This document shows, piece after piece, positions 8,778-20,251 of a stretch of 64,000 nucleotides of DNA. The stretch spans positions 1,116,001 to 1,180,000 of the forward strand of contig NZ_QTUC01000001.1 in NCBI RefSeq assembly GCF_003386795.1, read 5' to 3'. How positions within the stretch are numbered: the first letter of the stretch is position 1; each line of letters begins with the position of its first letter. Both the position numbers and the translations under genes were made by a program. Under the pieces are notes generated by a model. That model was not told the origin of the DNA. It saw only the letters and a list, made by a program, of their open reading frames with translations, and searched no databases. This DNA is from Thermasporomyces composti (GTDB taxonomy: Bacteria; Actinomycetota; Actinomycetes; Propionibacteriales; Actinopolymorphaceae).

Positions 8778-9703
8778 CCGCGATCACCTCTCACCTGGGA
8801 CAGGTCGGTCCGGAAGATCTTGATGAAGACGAAGGCGATCAGCACCACCGTCAGGAACAGCAGCACCGACACAGCCGATCCCAGGCCGACCGCGGTCCGC
8901 GCGATCATCTGCCGGTACGCGAGGAACGAGACCGTCTCGGTACCCTGCGCGCCGTTCGTCATGATGAAGATGTTGTCGAAGATGCGGTAGGCATCGAGGG
9001 TGCGGAACAACACCGCCACCATGATGGCGGCCTTCATGTTGGGGATCGTCACCTTCCACAACCGCTGCCACCACGTCGCGCCGTCGACCTTCGCGGCCTC
9101 TTGCAGCTCCTCAGGCACTTGAGCGAGACCGGCGAGCAGCAGCAAGGACATGAAGGGCGTGGTCTTCCAGATCTCCGACAACGAGATCGCGACGATGGAG
9201 GACCAGAACTGCCCGAAGAAGTCGAAGTTGGAGAGATTGAACCAGGGGTTGACGAATCCGGAGTCAGGCGCGAGGGCGAACCGCCACGCGAACGCCGATA
9301 CCACGGTGATGATGCCGTACGGCACCAGGATCGAGGTCCGGACGATCGCCCGTCCGACCACGATGCGGTGCATCACCATGGCGAACGCGAAGCCGATGAC
9401 CAGCTCCACCGCGACGGTGATGACCGTGATCAGGACGGTGACGCCGACGTCGCGCCACCACAGGCTGTCGGTGAGGATCACCTGGTAGTTGTGGAACCAG
9501 ACGAACCGCCGCGACTCCGGGTCGGTGATGCGGTAGCTCTGCAGGGAGAGCCACACCGCGCGCAGCATCGGGTACGCGGTGACCGCGAGCATGACGAGGA
9601 ACGCCGGCGCGCACAGGTACCAGCCGAGGCGCTGCTCAGCGCGGGACCGATCCGAGGCCTTCGTCTGGACGGTCGGTTCCACCGTGGACTGCACGGCTGC
9701 CAT
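8774..9703 (-). CDS. Sugar ABC importer permease (MalF type)
   Basis: The 309-residue permease has a cytoplasmic N-terminal tail (about 30 residues) and then roughly six membrane segments, the first near [20 protein letters not shown]. The EAA loop is [20 protein letters not shown] (about residues 212-231). It pairs with the MalG-type protein to form the channel. It lies 15 bp after the solute-binding lipoprotein gene and overlaps the second permease by ATGA, giving the standard order binding protein, MalF, MalG, ATPase. Confidence 0.93.
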   Translation of the reverse strand: MAAVQSTVEPTVQTKASDRSRAEQRLGWYLCAPAFLVMLAVTAYPMLRAVWLSLQSYRITDPESRRFVWFHNYQVILTDSLWWRDVGVTVLITVITVAVELVIGFAFAMVMHRIVVGRAIVRTSILVPYGIITVVSAFAWRFALAPDSGFVNPWFNLSNFDFFGQFWSSIVAISLSEIWKTTPFMSLLLLAGLAQVPEELQEAAKVDGATWWQRLWKVTIPNMKAAIMVAVLFRTLDAYRIFDNIFIMTNGAQGTETVSFLAYRQMIARTAVGLGSAVSVLLFLTVVLIAFVFIKIFRTDLSQVRGDRG

Positions 9704-9718
9704 GGCTCGTCCCTTCCG

Positions 9719-11149
9719 CTAGCTCAGCTGCTCGTCGTGGAGGACGGCCACGATCAGCTCGGCCGCCCGGCCCGGGGTCTGCTCGGTCAGCGAGGCAGGT
9801 GGGTGCCACGTGCGCTGGATCGCCGCGGTGATGTCGGGGTAGTACGGCGTGACAGGTCGGGGCGCCGCCTCGTCCACCGACTCCCGCAAGAGGTCCGCCA
9901 TCGGGAAGGCCTCTTGCACCTCGGGGTCGTCATAGACCGACTCCCTCGTGGCCAGCAGGCCCTCCGCGAGCATGTAGGTTCGCTGGCTCTCCGCCGAGGT
10001 GATGCACGCCACCGCGTCGACGGCCAGCTCCGGGTACTTGCTGAAGGCACCGATAGCGAGGTCGATACCGCCGAGCGGTGGCGCGCTGGGGCGCCCCTCC
10101 TCCACGGCGGGCCACCGAGCCCAGCCGAAGTCGTCAACGACCGCCTGCTGCCGGGCCAGCTCGCGCTCGGCCGCGGCACGCTCCCTGGTCGACCGCGCGT
10201 TCTCCACCTGAGCGCGGAGCTCGTCCAGCTTGGTGGTCTCGGCTGTGTAGACGAACGGCCAGTTCACCATGAAGCCGCCGTTCTCGGCCAGGAAACCGCT
10301 CTGCGTGGAACCCTCGTCGGCGTTGCTGATGTCAGCGGAGGCGGCTCGGGAGCGCGCGAGCGTGCGGATGATCTCGGCGGCGCGGCGTCCAGCCGCGGAG
10401 TCGATCGCTGGAGTGACGTCTCGACCGGCCTCGGGATCCCGCAACAGGGAACCTCCAGCGGAAGCCACGAGCGAGTTGATCAGGACCGTGTAGCCCTCGT
10501 AGCGCCTCGCCTGCACCTGGACGGTGGTTCCCGTCTTCTCCGCCGCTCGGATGACCTCGTCCCAGGTCACCTGTGTGCGCGGTCCGATGTCGAGGCCGGC
10601 CTCTCGGGCCACCGATCGCTTGTACCAGAGCAGCTGCGTGTTCGTGTTGAACGGGACCGCGTACAGCTCTCCCTGCCACAGCGCCGTCTCGAGCGGCCCT
10701 TCGAGCATGTCACGGGTGAGCCGCGACCGCTCGGCCTGGCTGAACGGACGGAGGAAGCCCGCGTTGGCGAACTCCGCGACGTACGGCACATCCAAACTCA
10801 TCAGGTCGATGCCGGAGTCGCCGGCGGCGAGCCGACGAACCAGCTGCTCCCGCTGGGATGTCGACTCGCGGGGCAACAACGCCGTCCGGATCCGGTAGCG
10901 ACCGTCAGCGGCCGCGGTACAGGTCTGCGCAAGCTCTTGTTGCGTTCCGGCGTCGGGGTTGATGTACCAGGTGAGGACGGGAACGGTGGACTCCTGGCCA
11001 CATCCGGCCAATGCCGCGCCGGCGACCAGTGCCGCCGCCACGGCCAGTGCTCGACATCGCCTCCCCGCTCGTCGCCGATTGGTGGGGTCACCACCCTTGG
11101 TACCGGCGGCTCTCGGCTTCTGACGTGCGCGGTCGGCTGTGTCAGCCAC
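9719..11149 (-). CDS. Sugar-binding lipoprotein of the ABC importer
   Basis: This is an extracellular solute-binding protein (family 1 type), about 476 residues. The lipobox ALAGC is near residue 50 after a basic, unusually long n-region (NRRRAGRRCR). Mature features include TWYINPD near the start, RLAAGDSGIDLMSLDVPYVAEF and a C-terminal AIQRTWHPPASLTEQ typical of sugar binders. GTG 11149 follows GGGGAGG, though the spacing is only 4 nt. The open frame extends to 11332, but the extra residues precede the lipoprotein signal and look non-coding. It heads the importer operon and sets its specificity, which is unknown. Confidence 0.9.
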   Translation of the reverse strand: MADTADRARQKPRAAGTKGGDPTNRRRAGRRCRALAVAAALVAGAALAGCGQESTVPVLTWYINPDAGTQQELAQTCTAAADGRYRIRTALLPRESTSQREQLVRRLAAGDSGIDLMSLDVPYVAEFANAGFLRPFSQAERSRLTRDMLEGPLETALWQGELYAVPFNTNTQLLWYKRSVAREAGLDIGPRTQVTWDEVIRAAEKTGTTVQVQARRYEGYTVLINSLVASAGGSLLRDPEAGRDVTPAIDSAAGRRAAEIIRTLARSRAASADISNADEGSTQSGFLAENGGFMVNWPFVYTAETTKLDELRAQVENARSTRERAAAERELARQQAVVDDFGWARWPAVEEGRPSAPPLGGIDLAIGAFSKYPELAVDAVACITSAESQRTYMLAEGLLATRESVYDDPEVQEAFPMADLLRESVDEAAPRPVTPYYPDITAAIQRTWHPPASLTEQTPGRAAELIVAVLHDEQLS

Positions 11150-11433
11150 GACGCCTCCCCGTCGACTCGTCCGTAGGCCTGCGGCCGTTACGGTCCGCCA
11201 CCCATCTTGCCGATCTCGTGGCGACACAGCAAAGTCAACCACGCTCAGTCCGCAGGTGACAGCGAGAAGTGACGCGCGTCGGGAGACGTCCTCGCCAGAA
11301 GAGCTCCGAACCAGGCGGGAAGGAGCGGCCACGAGCGGAGGGAGACCGGCGAGCCGGACGCGCCGACTCGGCGTCGGTCACCCGACGGACGCTACGCGAG
11401 TATGACCACGGGCGTCGGGCGACGCCCACGTGC

Positions 11434-12372
11434 CTAGTACCAGCCGTTGCGCTTCCAGAACTCCCAGGCGCCACAGGGGGTCGAGTAGCGCGAGGCGATG
11501 TAGTCCAGGCCCCACCGGATCTGGGTCCGCGGATTGGTCCGCCAGTCCGAGCCGTGGCTCGCCATCTTGCTGCCCGGCAACGCTTGCGGGATGCCGTACG
11601 CGCCGGAACGGGGGTTCGTGGCGTCCACTCGCCACCCGCTCTCCCGCGTCCAGATCGCGTCCAGACACGTGAACTGCACGGAGTCCCAGCCGCGCTGGCG
11701 CACCAGCTCGGCCGCGATCTGCTTGGCGGAGCCGGCGGGGAAACGCTCCATGTACCGCGCGGCGCGCTCCTGGGCACGCCGGCGCTCGGCCGCCGTCCGG
11801 TCGTGGACGACCGTCCCCGTCGCCGGAGTCGGGTCACTCGTGACCGTGGGGGTCGGAGTCGGGGTGACCGTGTGTGTGGTGAACCGAGGGGTCGCCGAAG
11901 GGGTCGCGCTCTGCTTCGGTCGTGCCTTCTTCGTGGGGAAAGCGCCGGGGACGCTCAAGTCCGACAGCACCAGGGTGTTCTTGGAGTCGGCGTACGCGCC
12001 CGACACCAGGATTCCGCCACCGACGGCGCCGGTGACGCCGATGGACGCCGCCGTCACCGCGGCGACGGTGGGGTTCAGCCGCGCCGACTTGCGTGCCGGA
12101 GGAGCGAGCTGAACTCCCAGGTCGCCGCCCGCGACAGGTGGAACGTTCAGGGGCGGCACGCCCGCCGACGGCTCACTCGCACCCGCCGTGAGCGCCGGCG
12201 TGGGGCGCTCGGCCGCACGCGCCGTGGGAGGTGAGGAGGCTGCGGGAACGGGAGACCGCCCGGCCACTCGCTTGCCGCCGGACTTCGTGCCCGAGGGTCG
12301 GGTGAGGAAGAGAGCGCGTCCACGCGCTCTGTGCTTCGCTGGTGCCTTGTGCCTAGCCGAATAGCCGGCCAC
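11434..12372 (-). CDS. Secreted lytic transglycosylase-like protein
   Basis: The 312-residue protein has a basic N-terminus (MAGYSARHKAPAKHRARGRA), a Pro/Ala-rich stretch and one hydrophobic segment (VAAVTAASIGVTGAVGGGIL, about 117-136). A Thr/Pro linker (HTVTPTPTPTVTSDPTP) precedes a C-terminal transglycosylase-like domain (about 215-312). That domain reads FTCLDAIWTRESGWRVDATN, with the likely catalytic Glu in RESGW, then SGAYGIPQALPGSKM and GLDYIASRYSTPCGAW. This is the common actinobacterial cell-wall hydrolase layout, acting on peptidoglycan outside the membrane. Its precise cleavage is not known from sequence. Confidence 0.85.
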   Translation of the reverse strand: MAGYSARHKAPAKHRARGRALFLTRPSGTKSGGKRVAGRSPVPAASSPPTARAAERPTPALTAGASEPSAGVPPLNVPPVAGGDLGVQLAPPARKSARLNPTVAAVTAASIGVTGAVGGGILVSGAYADSKNTLVLSDLSVPGAFPTKKARPKQSATPSATPRFTTHTVTPTPTPTVTSDPTPATGTVVHDRTAAERRRAQERAARYMERFPAGSAKQIAAELVRQRGWDSVQFTCLDAIWTRESGWRVDATNPRSGAYGIPQALPGSKMASHGSDWRTNPRTQIRWGLDYIASRYSTPCGAWEFWKRNGWY

Positions 12373-12417
12373 CCATGCCTCCAGACTCTCCGCGCCCGTC
12401 GGCGACGCCTCGCCTGA

Positions 12418-13749
12418 TCATAACGAGATGTCCTCCAACATCTCGGTGACCAGCGCCGCGATCGGAGACCGCTCCGAGCGCGTGAGCGTCACGTGGGCGA
12501 ACAACGGATGCCCTTTCAGCTTCTCGACAACTGCGACGACACCGTCGTGGCGACCGACCCGCAGGTTGTCGCGCTGCCCTACGTCATGGGTCAGCACGAC
12601 GCGCGAGCCGGAGCCGATCCGTGACAATACCGTGAGAAGAACGTTGCGTTCCAGTGATTGCGCCTCGTCGACCACGACGAACGCGTCGTGCAGTGACCGG
12701 CCGCGGATGTGGGTGAGCGGGAGCACCTCGAGCATCCCGCGGTCGAGGACCTCATCGAGGACGTCCGCGCTGGTCACGGCGCCGAGGGTGTCGAAGACCG
12801 CCTGCGCCCACGGCTGCATCTTCTCCGCCTCGCTCCCCGGCAGGTACCCGAGGTCCTGACCGCCGACGGCGTACAAGGGGCGGAACACGATGACCTTGCG
12901 ATGCTGGCGGCGCTCCATCACCGCCTCGAGGCCGGCGCACAGCGCGAGAGCCGACTTGCCCGTGCCGGCGCGTCCACCGAGGCTCACGATGCCGATCTCA
13001 GGATCGAGCAGCAGGTCGAGCGCGACCCGCTGCTCCGCCGAGCGACCGTGGATGCCGAAGGCCTCCCGGTCGCCGCGGACCAGCCGGACTCGCTTGTCGA
13101 CCGTCACTCGTCCGAGACCGCTGCCACGCTCGGAGTAGAGCACCAAGCCGGTGTGACATGGCAGGTCACGTGCGGCTTCGAGGTCGAGAACGCCCTCCGC
13201 GTACAGCTCGTCCAGCTCGGCAGCGGTGACTGGCAGCTCGGCCATACCGGTCCAGCCGGTCTCGACGGGCATGTCAGCCCGGTACTCCTCGGCCGCGAGA
13301 CCGGCGGCCGACGCCTTGACCCGGAGCGGGAGATCCTTCGAGACCAGGACGACGTCCCGACCTTCGATCGCGAGGTTGCGCGCGACGGCGAGGATGCGCG
13401 TGTCGTTGTCGCCGCCACCGCTCCAGCGGCCTGACGTGGAGCCCCGCATGTCCGGGGGCAGCACCTCGGGATTGGTGTGGTTGAGCTCGACTCGCAGGGT
13501 TCCGCCGGCCTCGGTGACCGGGACCGGCACGTCGAGCCGACCGTGCCGGACACGGAGCTCGTCGAGCAGCCGCAGCGCCGTTCGGGCGAAGTAGCCGAGC
13601 TCAGGGTGATGCCGTTTCCCCTCCAGCTCGCTGATGACCACGATCGGCACGACGACCTCGTGCTCCTCGAAGCGCTTGAGCGCGTGAGGATCGGCGAGGA
13701 GGACACTGGTGTCGAGGACGTACGTGCGAACACCCCGGGGGCGGCTCAC
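12418..13749 (-). CDS. phoH: PIN-PhoH fusion protein (PhoH2-like)
   Basis: An N-terminal PIN domain ([13 protein letters not shown], with [11 protein letters not shown] and VLVSKD acidic residues) is followed by a PhoH ATPase domain. The PhoH part carries [12 protein letters not shown] (Walker A), [10 protein letters not shown] (Walker B) and [18 protein letters not shown] at the end. Mycobacterial PhoH2 of this architecture is an RNA helicase/RNase, sometimes with a small upstream antitoxin; none is obvious here. I chose GTG 13749 (443 residues, family-like length). The open frame runs on to 13920, but that stretch has much lower third-position GC and contains an operator-like repeat. The longer start remains possible. 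Confidence 0.9.
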   Translation of the reverse strand: MSRPRGVRTYVLDTSVLLADPHALKRFEEHEVVVPIVVISELEGKRHHPELGYFARTALRLLDELRVRHGRLDVPVPVTEAGGTLRVELNHTNPEVLPPDMRGSTSGRWSGGGDNDTRILAVARNLAIEGRDVVLVSKDLPLRVKASAAGLAAEEYRADMPVETGWTGMAELPVTAAELDELYAEGVLDLEAARDLPCHTGLVLYSERGSGLGRVTVDKRVRLVRGDREAFGIHGRSAEQRVALDLLLDPEIGIVSLGGRAGTGKSALALCAGLEAVMERRQHRKVIVFRPLYAVGGQDLGYLPGSEAEKMQPWAQAVFDTLGAVTSADVLDEVLDRGMLEVLPLTHIRGRSLHDAFVVVDEAQSLERNVLLTVLSRIGSGSRVVLTHDVGQRDNLRVGRHDGVVAVVEKLKGHPLFAHVTLTRSERSPIAALVTEMLEDISL

Positions 13750-14210
13750 CGGTGTCCGCTCGTTGTCCCGTGCCAGACCCTCGTCCCGAAGTGGTTCGTT
13801 CTCGGGCGTCGCTGTGCCGGCCACATCTGAACCAATGGAACGTTGGTTATCGGAGAGGTAGCCGTTCGAGGAACGGTTGAGACTGTGGTCGGCACCGGTG
13901 CTCGGCTTCGCAGCAGCCACGTTCGCCCCTCCGGACCCGCGACGCGCACCCAGCGTCCGGTCCTCGCGTGATCGATGGTGGACCGGGACCAGGCCGCAGG
14001 GCCGGGTGCCGGCCCTCCCGCGGCCGGGTCTCCTGATCCCAGACCGCGATCTCCGCGCGACTCCCGTCCCGCCGTGCGGCGGGAGGAGGGCGACTTCGCA
14101 CGCATCAATGGGCCTCCCGGGCGGTCGAGTCGACCGTCACGTTCGAAAATACGTGGCTTGAGGCCTTGGGAACAGAGGGACGCGGAAGCCCGTGACTCTA
14201 TCTCGGTCTT
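13750..14210. other. Non-coding stretch between phoH and the prenyltransferase gene
   Basis: This stretch of about 460 bp holds the probable phoH promoter region and leader, including the AACCAA/TTGGTT repeat at 13830-13848. No convincing gene or RNA was recognised. Open frames here are arginine- and proline-rich and look accidental. Confidence 0.5.
13830..13848. promoter_or_regulatory. Inverted repeat upstream of phoH
   Basis: AACCAA-TGGAACG-TTGGTT has perfect 6-bp arms and a 7-bp spacer in a locally AT-richer patch, 81 bp before the chosen phoH start. It could be an operator. Its position inside the longest open frame argues for the shorter protein. Confidence 0.4.
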
Positions 14211-14972
14211 TCAGAGTCCGTATCGCCGGTTTCGGGCGGCGTAGGACCGAATCGCGCGCAAGAAGTCAACCTTCCGGAAATCCGGCCAGAGGGCCTCACA
14301 GAAATAGAACTCACTGTGTGCGCTCTGCCACAGCAGAAAGCCGGACAGCCGTTGTTCACCCGACGTTCGGATGATGAGGTCAGGGTCGGGTTGCCCCTTG
14401 GTGTAGAGGTGACGGGAGATGTCGTCGACGTCGAGCGTCTCGGCCAGCTCCTGCAGCGTGGTGCCACGGTCGGCGTGCTCTTGGAGCAACGAGCGCACGG
14501 CGTCGGTCAGCTCCTGGCGTCCGCCGTACCCCACCGCGACGTTGACCAGCATGCCGTCGACGTCGGCGGTGCGTTCGAAGGCCTCCTTCAACCGCCGCGC
14601 GACCGACTCCGGGAGCAGGTCCGCGGCACCGACCGGGTGGAGCCGCCACCGACGGGTCGCGGCCAGCCTGTCGACGATGTCCTCGATGATCCTGAGGAGC
14701 GCTTCCAGCTCGTCCGCCGGTCGGGCCAGATTGTCCGTGGACAGCATGTAGATCGTGACCACCTCGACCCCGAGCTCCTCGCACCAGCCGAGGAACTCCG
14801 GGATCTTCTCGGCGCCGGCCTGGTGACCGCTGGAGACGTGGTTGCCGAGCGCCCGCGCCCACCGGCGGTTGCCGTCGATCATGACCGCGACGTGGCGCGG
14901 CACCTTGTCGGGCGGGATGGACGCCATCAACCGCCGCTGGTAGATCCGGTACAGCAGGCCGGGTAGCCCCAT
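14211..14972 (-). CDS. uppS: Isoprenyl (cis-prenyl) transferase
   Basis: The 253-residue undecaprenyl/decaprenyl diphosphate synthase family enzyme makes long cis-isoprenoid carriers for cell-wall synthesis from farnesyl diphosphate and IPP. Seen are HVAVMIDGNRRWARALG with the catalytic Asp, the HQAGAEKIPEFLGWCEELGV helix, YMLSTDNLARPADEL, the basic PDLIIRTSGEQRLSGFLLWQ (RTSGExRxSxF) and YFCEALWPDFRKVDFLRAI. ATG 14972 follows a GAGGAG with good spacing; GTG 14996 would add 8 residues overlapping that site. Actinobacteria often carry two such enzymes (short and long chain), so the exact product length is uncertain. Confidence 0.93.
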   Translation of the reverse strand: MGLPGLLYRIYQRRLMASIPPDKVPRHVAVMIDGNRRWARALGNHVSSGHQAGAEKIPEFLGWCEELGVEVVTIYMLSTDNLARPADELEALLRIIEDIVDRLAATRRWRLHPVGAADLLPESVARRLKEAFERTADVDGMLVNVAVGYGGRQELTDAVRSLLQEHADRGTTLQELAETLDVDDISRHLYTKGQPDPDLIIRTSGEQRLSGFLLWQSAHSEFYFCEALWPDFRKVDFLRAIRSYAARNRRYGL

Positions 14973-15168
14973 GACGCGCTCCTCACCTCCTCGCACCGTG
15001 CACGCAGGCTACCGCCGCCTGTCGTGCCGGTGTCGGGACCGGGCGGTCCGTGGACCTTCGGACGGTGACGGACCGACCGGGTGGGCCAGCAGGCGGACCG
15101 ACGGATCCTAGACTCAGCGGGAAGGGATCGATTCGAGGTCGGTTCGAGGGACGAGCTGAGGGAACCGC

Positions 15169-15798
15169 ATGCGCGTCATCAAGTACACCCACGCGTGCGT
15201 TCGGGTGGAGAAGGGCGACCGGGCATTGGTCATCGACCCGGGCACCTTCAGCGAGGAGGAGCCTCTCGACGGCGCGGAGGCGGTCCTCATCACGCACCAG
15301 CACACCGACCATCTCGACACGGACAAGCTCGCGCGTCACCCCGATGTCCAGATCTGGACGAACGCCGCCGTCGCGACGCTCCTACAGGACGTCGACCCGG
15401 AGCGGGTGCACGTCGTCGCGAACGGCGACCGGTTCTCCGCGGCCGGCTTCGACGTGAGCGTGCTGGGCGAGCGCCACGAGGTCATCCACCCGGACCTGCC
15501 GCCGGTGCCGAACATCGGCTTCCTGCTGGACGACTCGTTCTTCCACCCCGGTGACGCGTTCACCGTGCCCGACCGACCGGTCCGCGCGCTCATGGTGCCG
15601 ACGAGCGCCCCGTGGCTGCGTGCGGCCGACTCGATCAACTACATCCGCACTGTCCGACCCGAGCTGGCGCTGTCGGTGCACGACGGCCTCTACAACGACA
15701 TCGGTCAGGGCATCGTCGACTCGCTGATCGCCTCCATGACCGAGAGCATCGAGTCGACCTATCGCCGGCTGACTCCGGGCACCTCCGTCGAGATCTAA
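15169..15798 (+). CDS. Metallo-beta-lactamase fold hydrolase
   Basis: The 209-residue protein has the zinc signature THQHTDHLD (HxHxDH) near residue 43 and further ligands in GERHEVI (about residue 101), FHPGDAF and SVHDGLYN. It resembles compact UlaG/YcjG-like MBL hydrolases of unknown substrate. A TAGACT box at 15109-15114 and a GAGGGA ribosome binding site 6 nt before ATG 15169 give a plausible promoter and a 48-nt leader. The next gene starts 23 bp later, so the two may be co-transcribed. Confidence 0.85.
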   Translation: MRVIKYTHACVRVEKGDRALVIDPGTFSEEEPLDGAEAVLITHQHTDHLDTDKLARHPDVQIWTNAAVATLLQDVDPERVHVVANGDRFSAAGFDVSVLGERHEVIHPDLPPVPNIGFLLDDSFFHPGDAFTVPDRPVRALMVPTSAPWLRAADSINYIRTVRPELALSVHDGLYNDIGQGIVDSLIASMTESIESTYRRLTPGTSVEI

Positions 15799-15821
15799 CG
15801 ACCCAGACTGGCCACGTCCTC

Positions 15822-16868
15822 ATGCCCCGCTACGCTCTGCTCATCCTGCCTGCCGCCAACCGGGTCTACGCCGACGCCGCTCCCGCGTTGACGCGAGCCG
15901 AGCTCGACGTCTTCGCCACGACCGTGCTCTCGGGTCGCCTCCACGACATCGACGACGTCGAGATCGGCGGCGTTCCGTACCTCGCGTTCTCCACCGAGAC
16001 ACCCCTGATCCCGCGCGACATCGGCTACCTGTCGCAGTTGTCGTCGCTGTACGCCCTCTTCGAGCTCGCCGACGACTGTTTGCGGCCGGTCGTCATCCGC
16101 CCGCTGGCCTGGTTCGACGACGACCTGCTGACCGTCCAGAAGTACGCCGGCAAGACCAACGAGCAGTTCACGAAGCTGCTGCTCAACGTGACCGTGCTGT
16201 CGTCGGCGTCGGCGGAGCGGATGCTGGACGGCAAGCTCCACGTCCTCGATCCGGTCTGCGGTCGTGGGACCACGCTCAACCAGGCGCTGATGTACGGCTA
16301 CGACGCCACGGGGATCGAGATCGACGACCGGCACGTCGAGGCCTACTCGGGGTTCATCCGCAGCTGGTTGAAACGCAAGCGGCTCAAGCACCAGGCCCAG
16401 TTCACGCCGATCCGCCGGGAGGGCAAGGTGATCGGCCGGCGGCTGCACGTCACCTTGGCGCCGACCAAGGAGGCCTACAAGGCGGGGCAGACCCTGTCGC
16501 TCACCGTGGTGAACGGTGACACGGTGCACGCCCGCGACTACTTCCGAGCCAACCTGGTCGACGTCGCGGTCGCCGACCTGCCGTACGGCGTCCAGCACGG
16601 CAGCCGAACGCCTGGCGGCCCGCTCTCCCGTCGCCCGCTCGACCTGCTCCGAGCGGCACTGCCCGGCTGGGTCCAGATCCTGCGCCCTGGTGGGGCGCTC
16701 GGCATCTCGTGGAACACCTACCTCGCGAGCCGCGAGGACATGGCGAACGCCTTGGCGCGGGCGGGCCTGCGGGTCTGCGACGACCCGCCCTACCAACGGT
16801 TCCGACACTGGGTCGACCAGGCGATCGTCCGGGACGTCCTCGTCGCGACCAAGCCGGGCCGCGGCTAG
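15822..16868 (+). CDS. TRM11-like SAM-dependent RNA methyltransferase
   Basis: The 348-residue protein starts at ATG 15822. It has an N-terminal domain (1-135) and a Rossmann methyltransferase domain with motif I VLDPVCGRGTTLNQALMYGYD and acidic ligand GIEIDDRH. Motif IV is DLPYG in VAVADLPYGVQHG, a variant of the (D/N)PPY of tRNA guanosine N2-methyltransferases (Trm11/TrmG10). The region between (HQAQFTPIRREGKVIGRRLH) is an insertion or basic flap that could bind RNA. It ends 3 bp inside the convergent hypothetical gene. tRNA modification is the likely role, but no THUMP domain is obvious. Confidence 0.8.
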   Translation: MPRYALLILPAANRVYADAAPALTRAELDVFATTVLSGRLHDIDDVEIGGVPYLAFSTETPLIPRDIGYLSQLSSLYALFELADDCLRPVVIRPLAWFDDDLLTVQKYAGKTNEQFTKLLLNVTVLSSASAERMLDGKLHVLDPVCGRGTTLNQALMYGYDATGIEIDDRHVEAYSGFIRSWLKRKRLKHQAQFTPIRREGKVIGRRLHVTLAPTKEAYKAGQTLSLTVVNGDTVHARDYFRANLVDVAVADLPYGVQHGSRTPGGPLSRRPLDLLRAALPGWVQILRPGGALGISWNTYLASREDMANALARAGLRVCDDPPYQRFRHWVDQAIVRDVLVATKPGRG

Positions 16869-17437
16869 CTGGCCTCGGCCTCGGTCGACGACTCGTCCCC
16901 GCGCTCGGCGGTCTCGGAGACGTCCGGGCCGTGGGCGCGGATCCGCTCGACCTCGGCCATCGCCTCCCGCAGCTCCCGAAGCCAAGCCTCGGCGTTCCGC
17001 CCGACGAGCTTGACGCACCAGGCGAGCGCTTCGGAGCGGGTGCGTGCCACGCCGGACTCCACGAGGGTGTCGAGGACCATGCGCTCGGGCTGACGGAGCC
17101 GGGTCATGACCGGAAGAGACAGCGTGGTGAAGGTCTCCCGGGTGCCACCGCATTGAGCGCCCCAGGCGACTTTCTGCTTGGTCGCGTGCTCGAGCTCACG
17201 CGCGATGCGGATGCGTTGCTCGCGAGTTCGTTCACGGAACTCCTTGATGCGCCCGGCCTCCGCCGCCGCTCGTTCGGCCGGGGACGCGTCGTCTGGGAGC
17301 TTCGGCGGAGCCAGCCGGCCGACGACCGTGATCTCCTCCCGGTCGATCGTGAGTTCGACGGGCCCGATGAACCACCCCTCCGGCAGGCGACCGGCCAACC
17401 AGCCGCGGATTCGTTCCTCGCGTTCTCGGCGTGTCAT
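16865..17437 (-). CDS. Conserved hypothetical protein, probably autoregulated
   Basis: This is a 190-residue, highly charged, mostly helical soluble protein. It starts MTRREREERIRGWLAGRLPE, has a short beta-like patch (FIGPVELTIDREEITVVGRL), then an Arg/Glu-rich helix (RIKEFRERTREQRIRIARELE). The conserved-looking part is GVARTRSEALAWCVKLVGRN, resembling a ribbon-helix-helix-type helix pair, near residues 128-147. I do not recognise a named family. Its start codon lies within an inverted repeat with no Shine-Dalgarno sequence, suggesting a leaderless, self-repressed gene. It overlaps the convergent methyltransferase stop by 4 bp. Confidence 0.75.
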   Translation of the reverse strand: MTRREREERIRGWLAGRLPEGWFIGPVELTIDREEITVVGRLAPPKLPDDASPAERAAAEAGRIKEFRERTREQRIRIARELEHATKQKVAWGAQCGGTRETFTTLSLPVMTRLRQPERMVLDTLVESGVARTRSEALAWCVKLVGRNAEAWLRELREAMAEVERIRAHGPDVSETAERGDESSTEAEAS

Positions 17438-17460
17438 GTAACGATGATTACACCGTTACA
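17437..17460. promoter_or_regulatory. Operator-like inverted repeat over a leaderless start
   Basis: TGTAACG-N10-CGTTACA has perfect 7-bp arms. On the complementary strand a TAATCA -10-like box lies inside it, 7 nt before the ATG of the hypothetical gene. The repeat therefore covers the promoter and the first base of the gene, which is the geometry of a repressor site. Confidence 0.6.
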
Positions 17461-17542
17461 GACCCAACGCCAAACGTGGCCACCCTCGTCCCCGCCTGCG
17501 GTCCGAGCCGGCGCCACGACACTCCGGGCTCCGCGGCGCCCG

Positions 17543-17893
17543 TCAGCGACGGCTGGCGGCCCCGTTGGGCGACCTCACACCGTTGGAGGCGAGAGCGCTC
17601 GAGGCCAGCTTCACCACCCGCCCGACGTTGAGATCCCATCCCAGCCCGTACGCCGTCGGCTGCAGGATGCGCTCGTCCTCCGGCGCCCACCAGGTCGAAC
17701 GGAGTCGATCAGCGGTTGGGGGCCGGTAATCGTACGGGATCCCCAAGATCCTGCCCCGCCACGTCCGCTCAGCCGGAGGACGGCGAAGCTCCCGCACCAC
17801 GGACGTCGTCACGAGCGCGCCGACCGCCCCCAGGAGCAGCGTGTCGACGGTGCTCCACCGGCGTCGCTTCTTGTCCTTCTTCTTCCGAGCCAT
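17543..17893 (-). CDS. DUF5808 domain membrane protein
   Basis: The 116-residue protein has a lysine/arginine-rich start (MARKKKDKKRRRW) and one hydrophobic segment (TLLLGAVGALVTTSVV, about 18-33). A DUF5808 core follows: RGRILGIPYDYRPPTADRLRSTWWAPED and GLGWDLNVGRVV. DUF5808 is a small actinobacterial/firmicute domain of unknown function. The basic leader should stay in the cytoplasm. It lies downstream of the YyaL-type gene on the same strand (88 bp gap). Confidence 0.82.
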   Translation of the reverse strand: MARKKKDKKRRRWSTVDTLLLGAVGALVTTSVVRELRRPPAERTWRGRILGIPYDYRPPTADRLRSTWWAPEDERILQPTAYGLGWDLNVGRVVKLASSALASNGVRSPNGAASRR

Positions 17894-17981
17894 CTCGGGG
17901 CTACTCCGTTCTGTCGCCGACTGCTCATGGTCGCCGCTCGCCCCCTGAACCCCACGGACGTCCGCGAGGGCGGAGCCGTAC

Positions 17982-20093
<2,112 letters not shown>

Positions 20094-20238
20094 CGTAGAC
20101 CAGTGGCCTGCCGGGCCGTGGCGGGGCGCCGCCCTCACCGCCGACGGGCGACGACGGCGCGGGTGACGGTGCGGTGACGGTGTGGCAGCCGTCGGACGGC
20201 TCGGCGCGCTGAGACGGGTTCGACGCCGTCGCTGGCAT

Positions 20239-20244
20239 TAGCCT
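20239..20244 (+). promoter_or_regulatory. Leaderless-type -10 box of the DNA methyltransferase
   Basis: TAGCCT is followed after exactly 7 nt by the GTG start at 20252, with no ribosome binding site between. This supports the GTG as both transcription and translation start. Confidence 0.5.
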
Positions 20245-20251
20245 GCGATAC

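Noticed and set aside
9101-11176. A 691-residue open frame on the plus strand
   Set aside because: It lies antisense to the sugar permease and binding protein, which have clear motifs. The composition (Arg, Gly, His) is that of a mirror frame.
11160-11332. N-terminal extension of the sugar-binding lipoprotein
   Set aside because: It precedes the lipoprotein signal, has poor coding character, and the GTG at 11149 has a nearby ribosome binding site.
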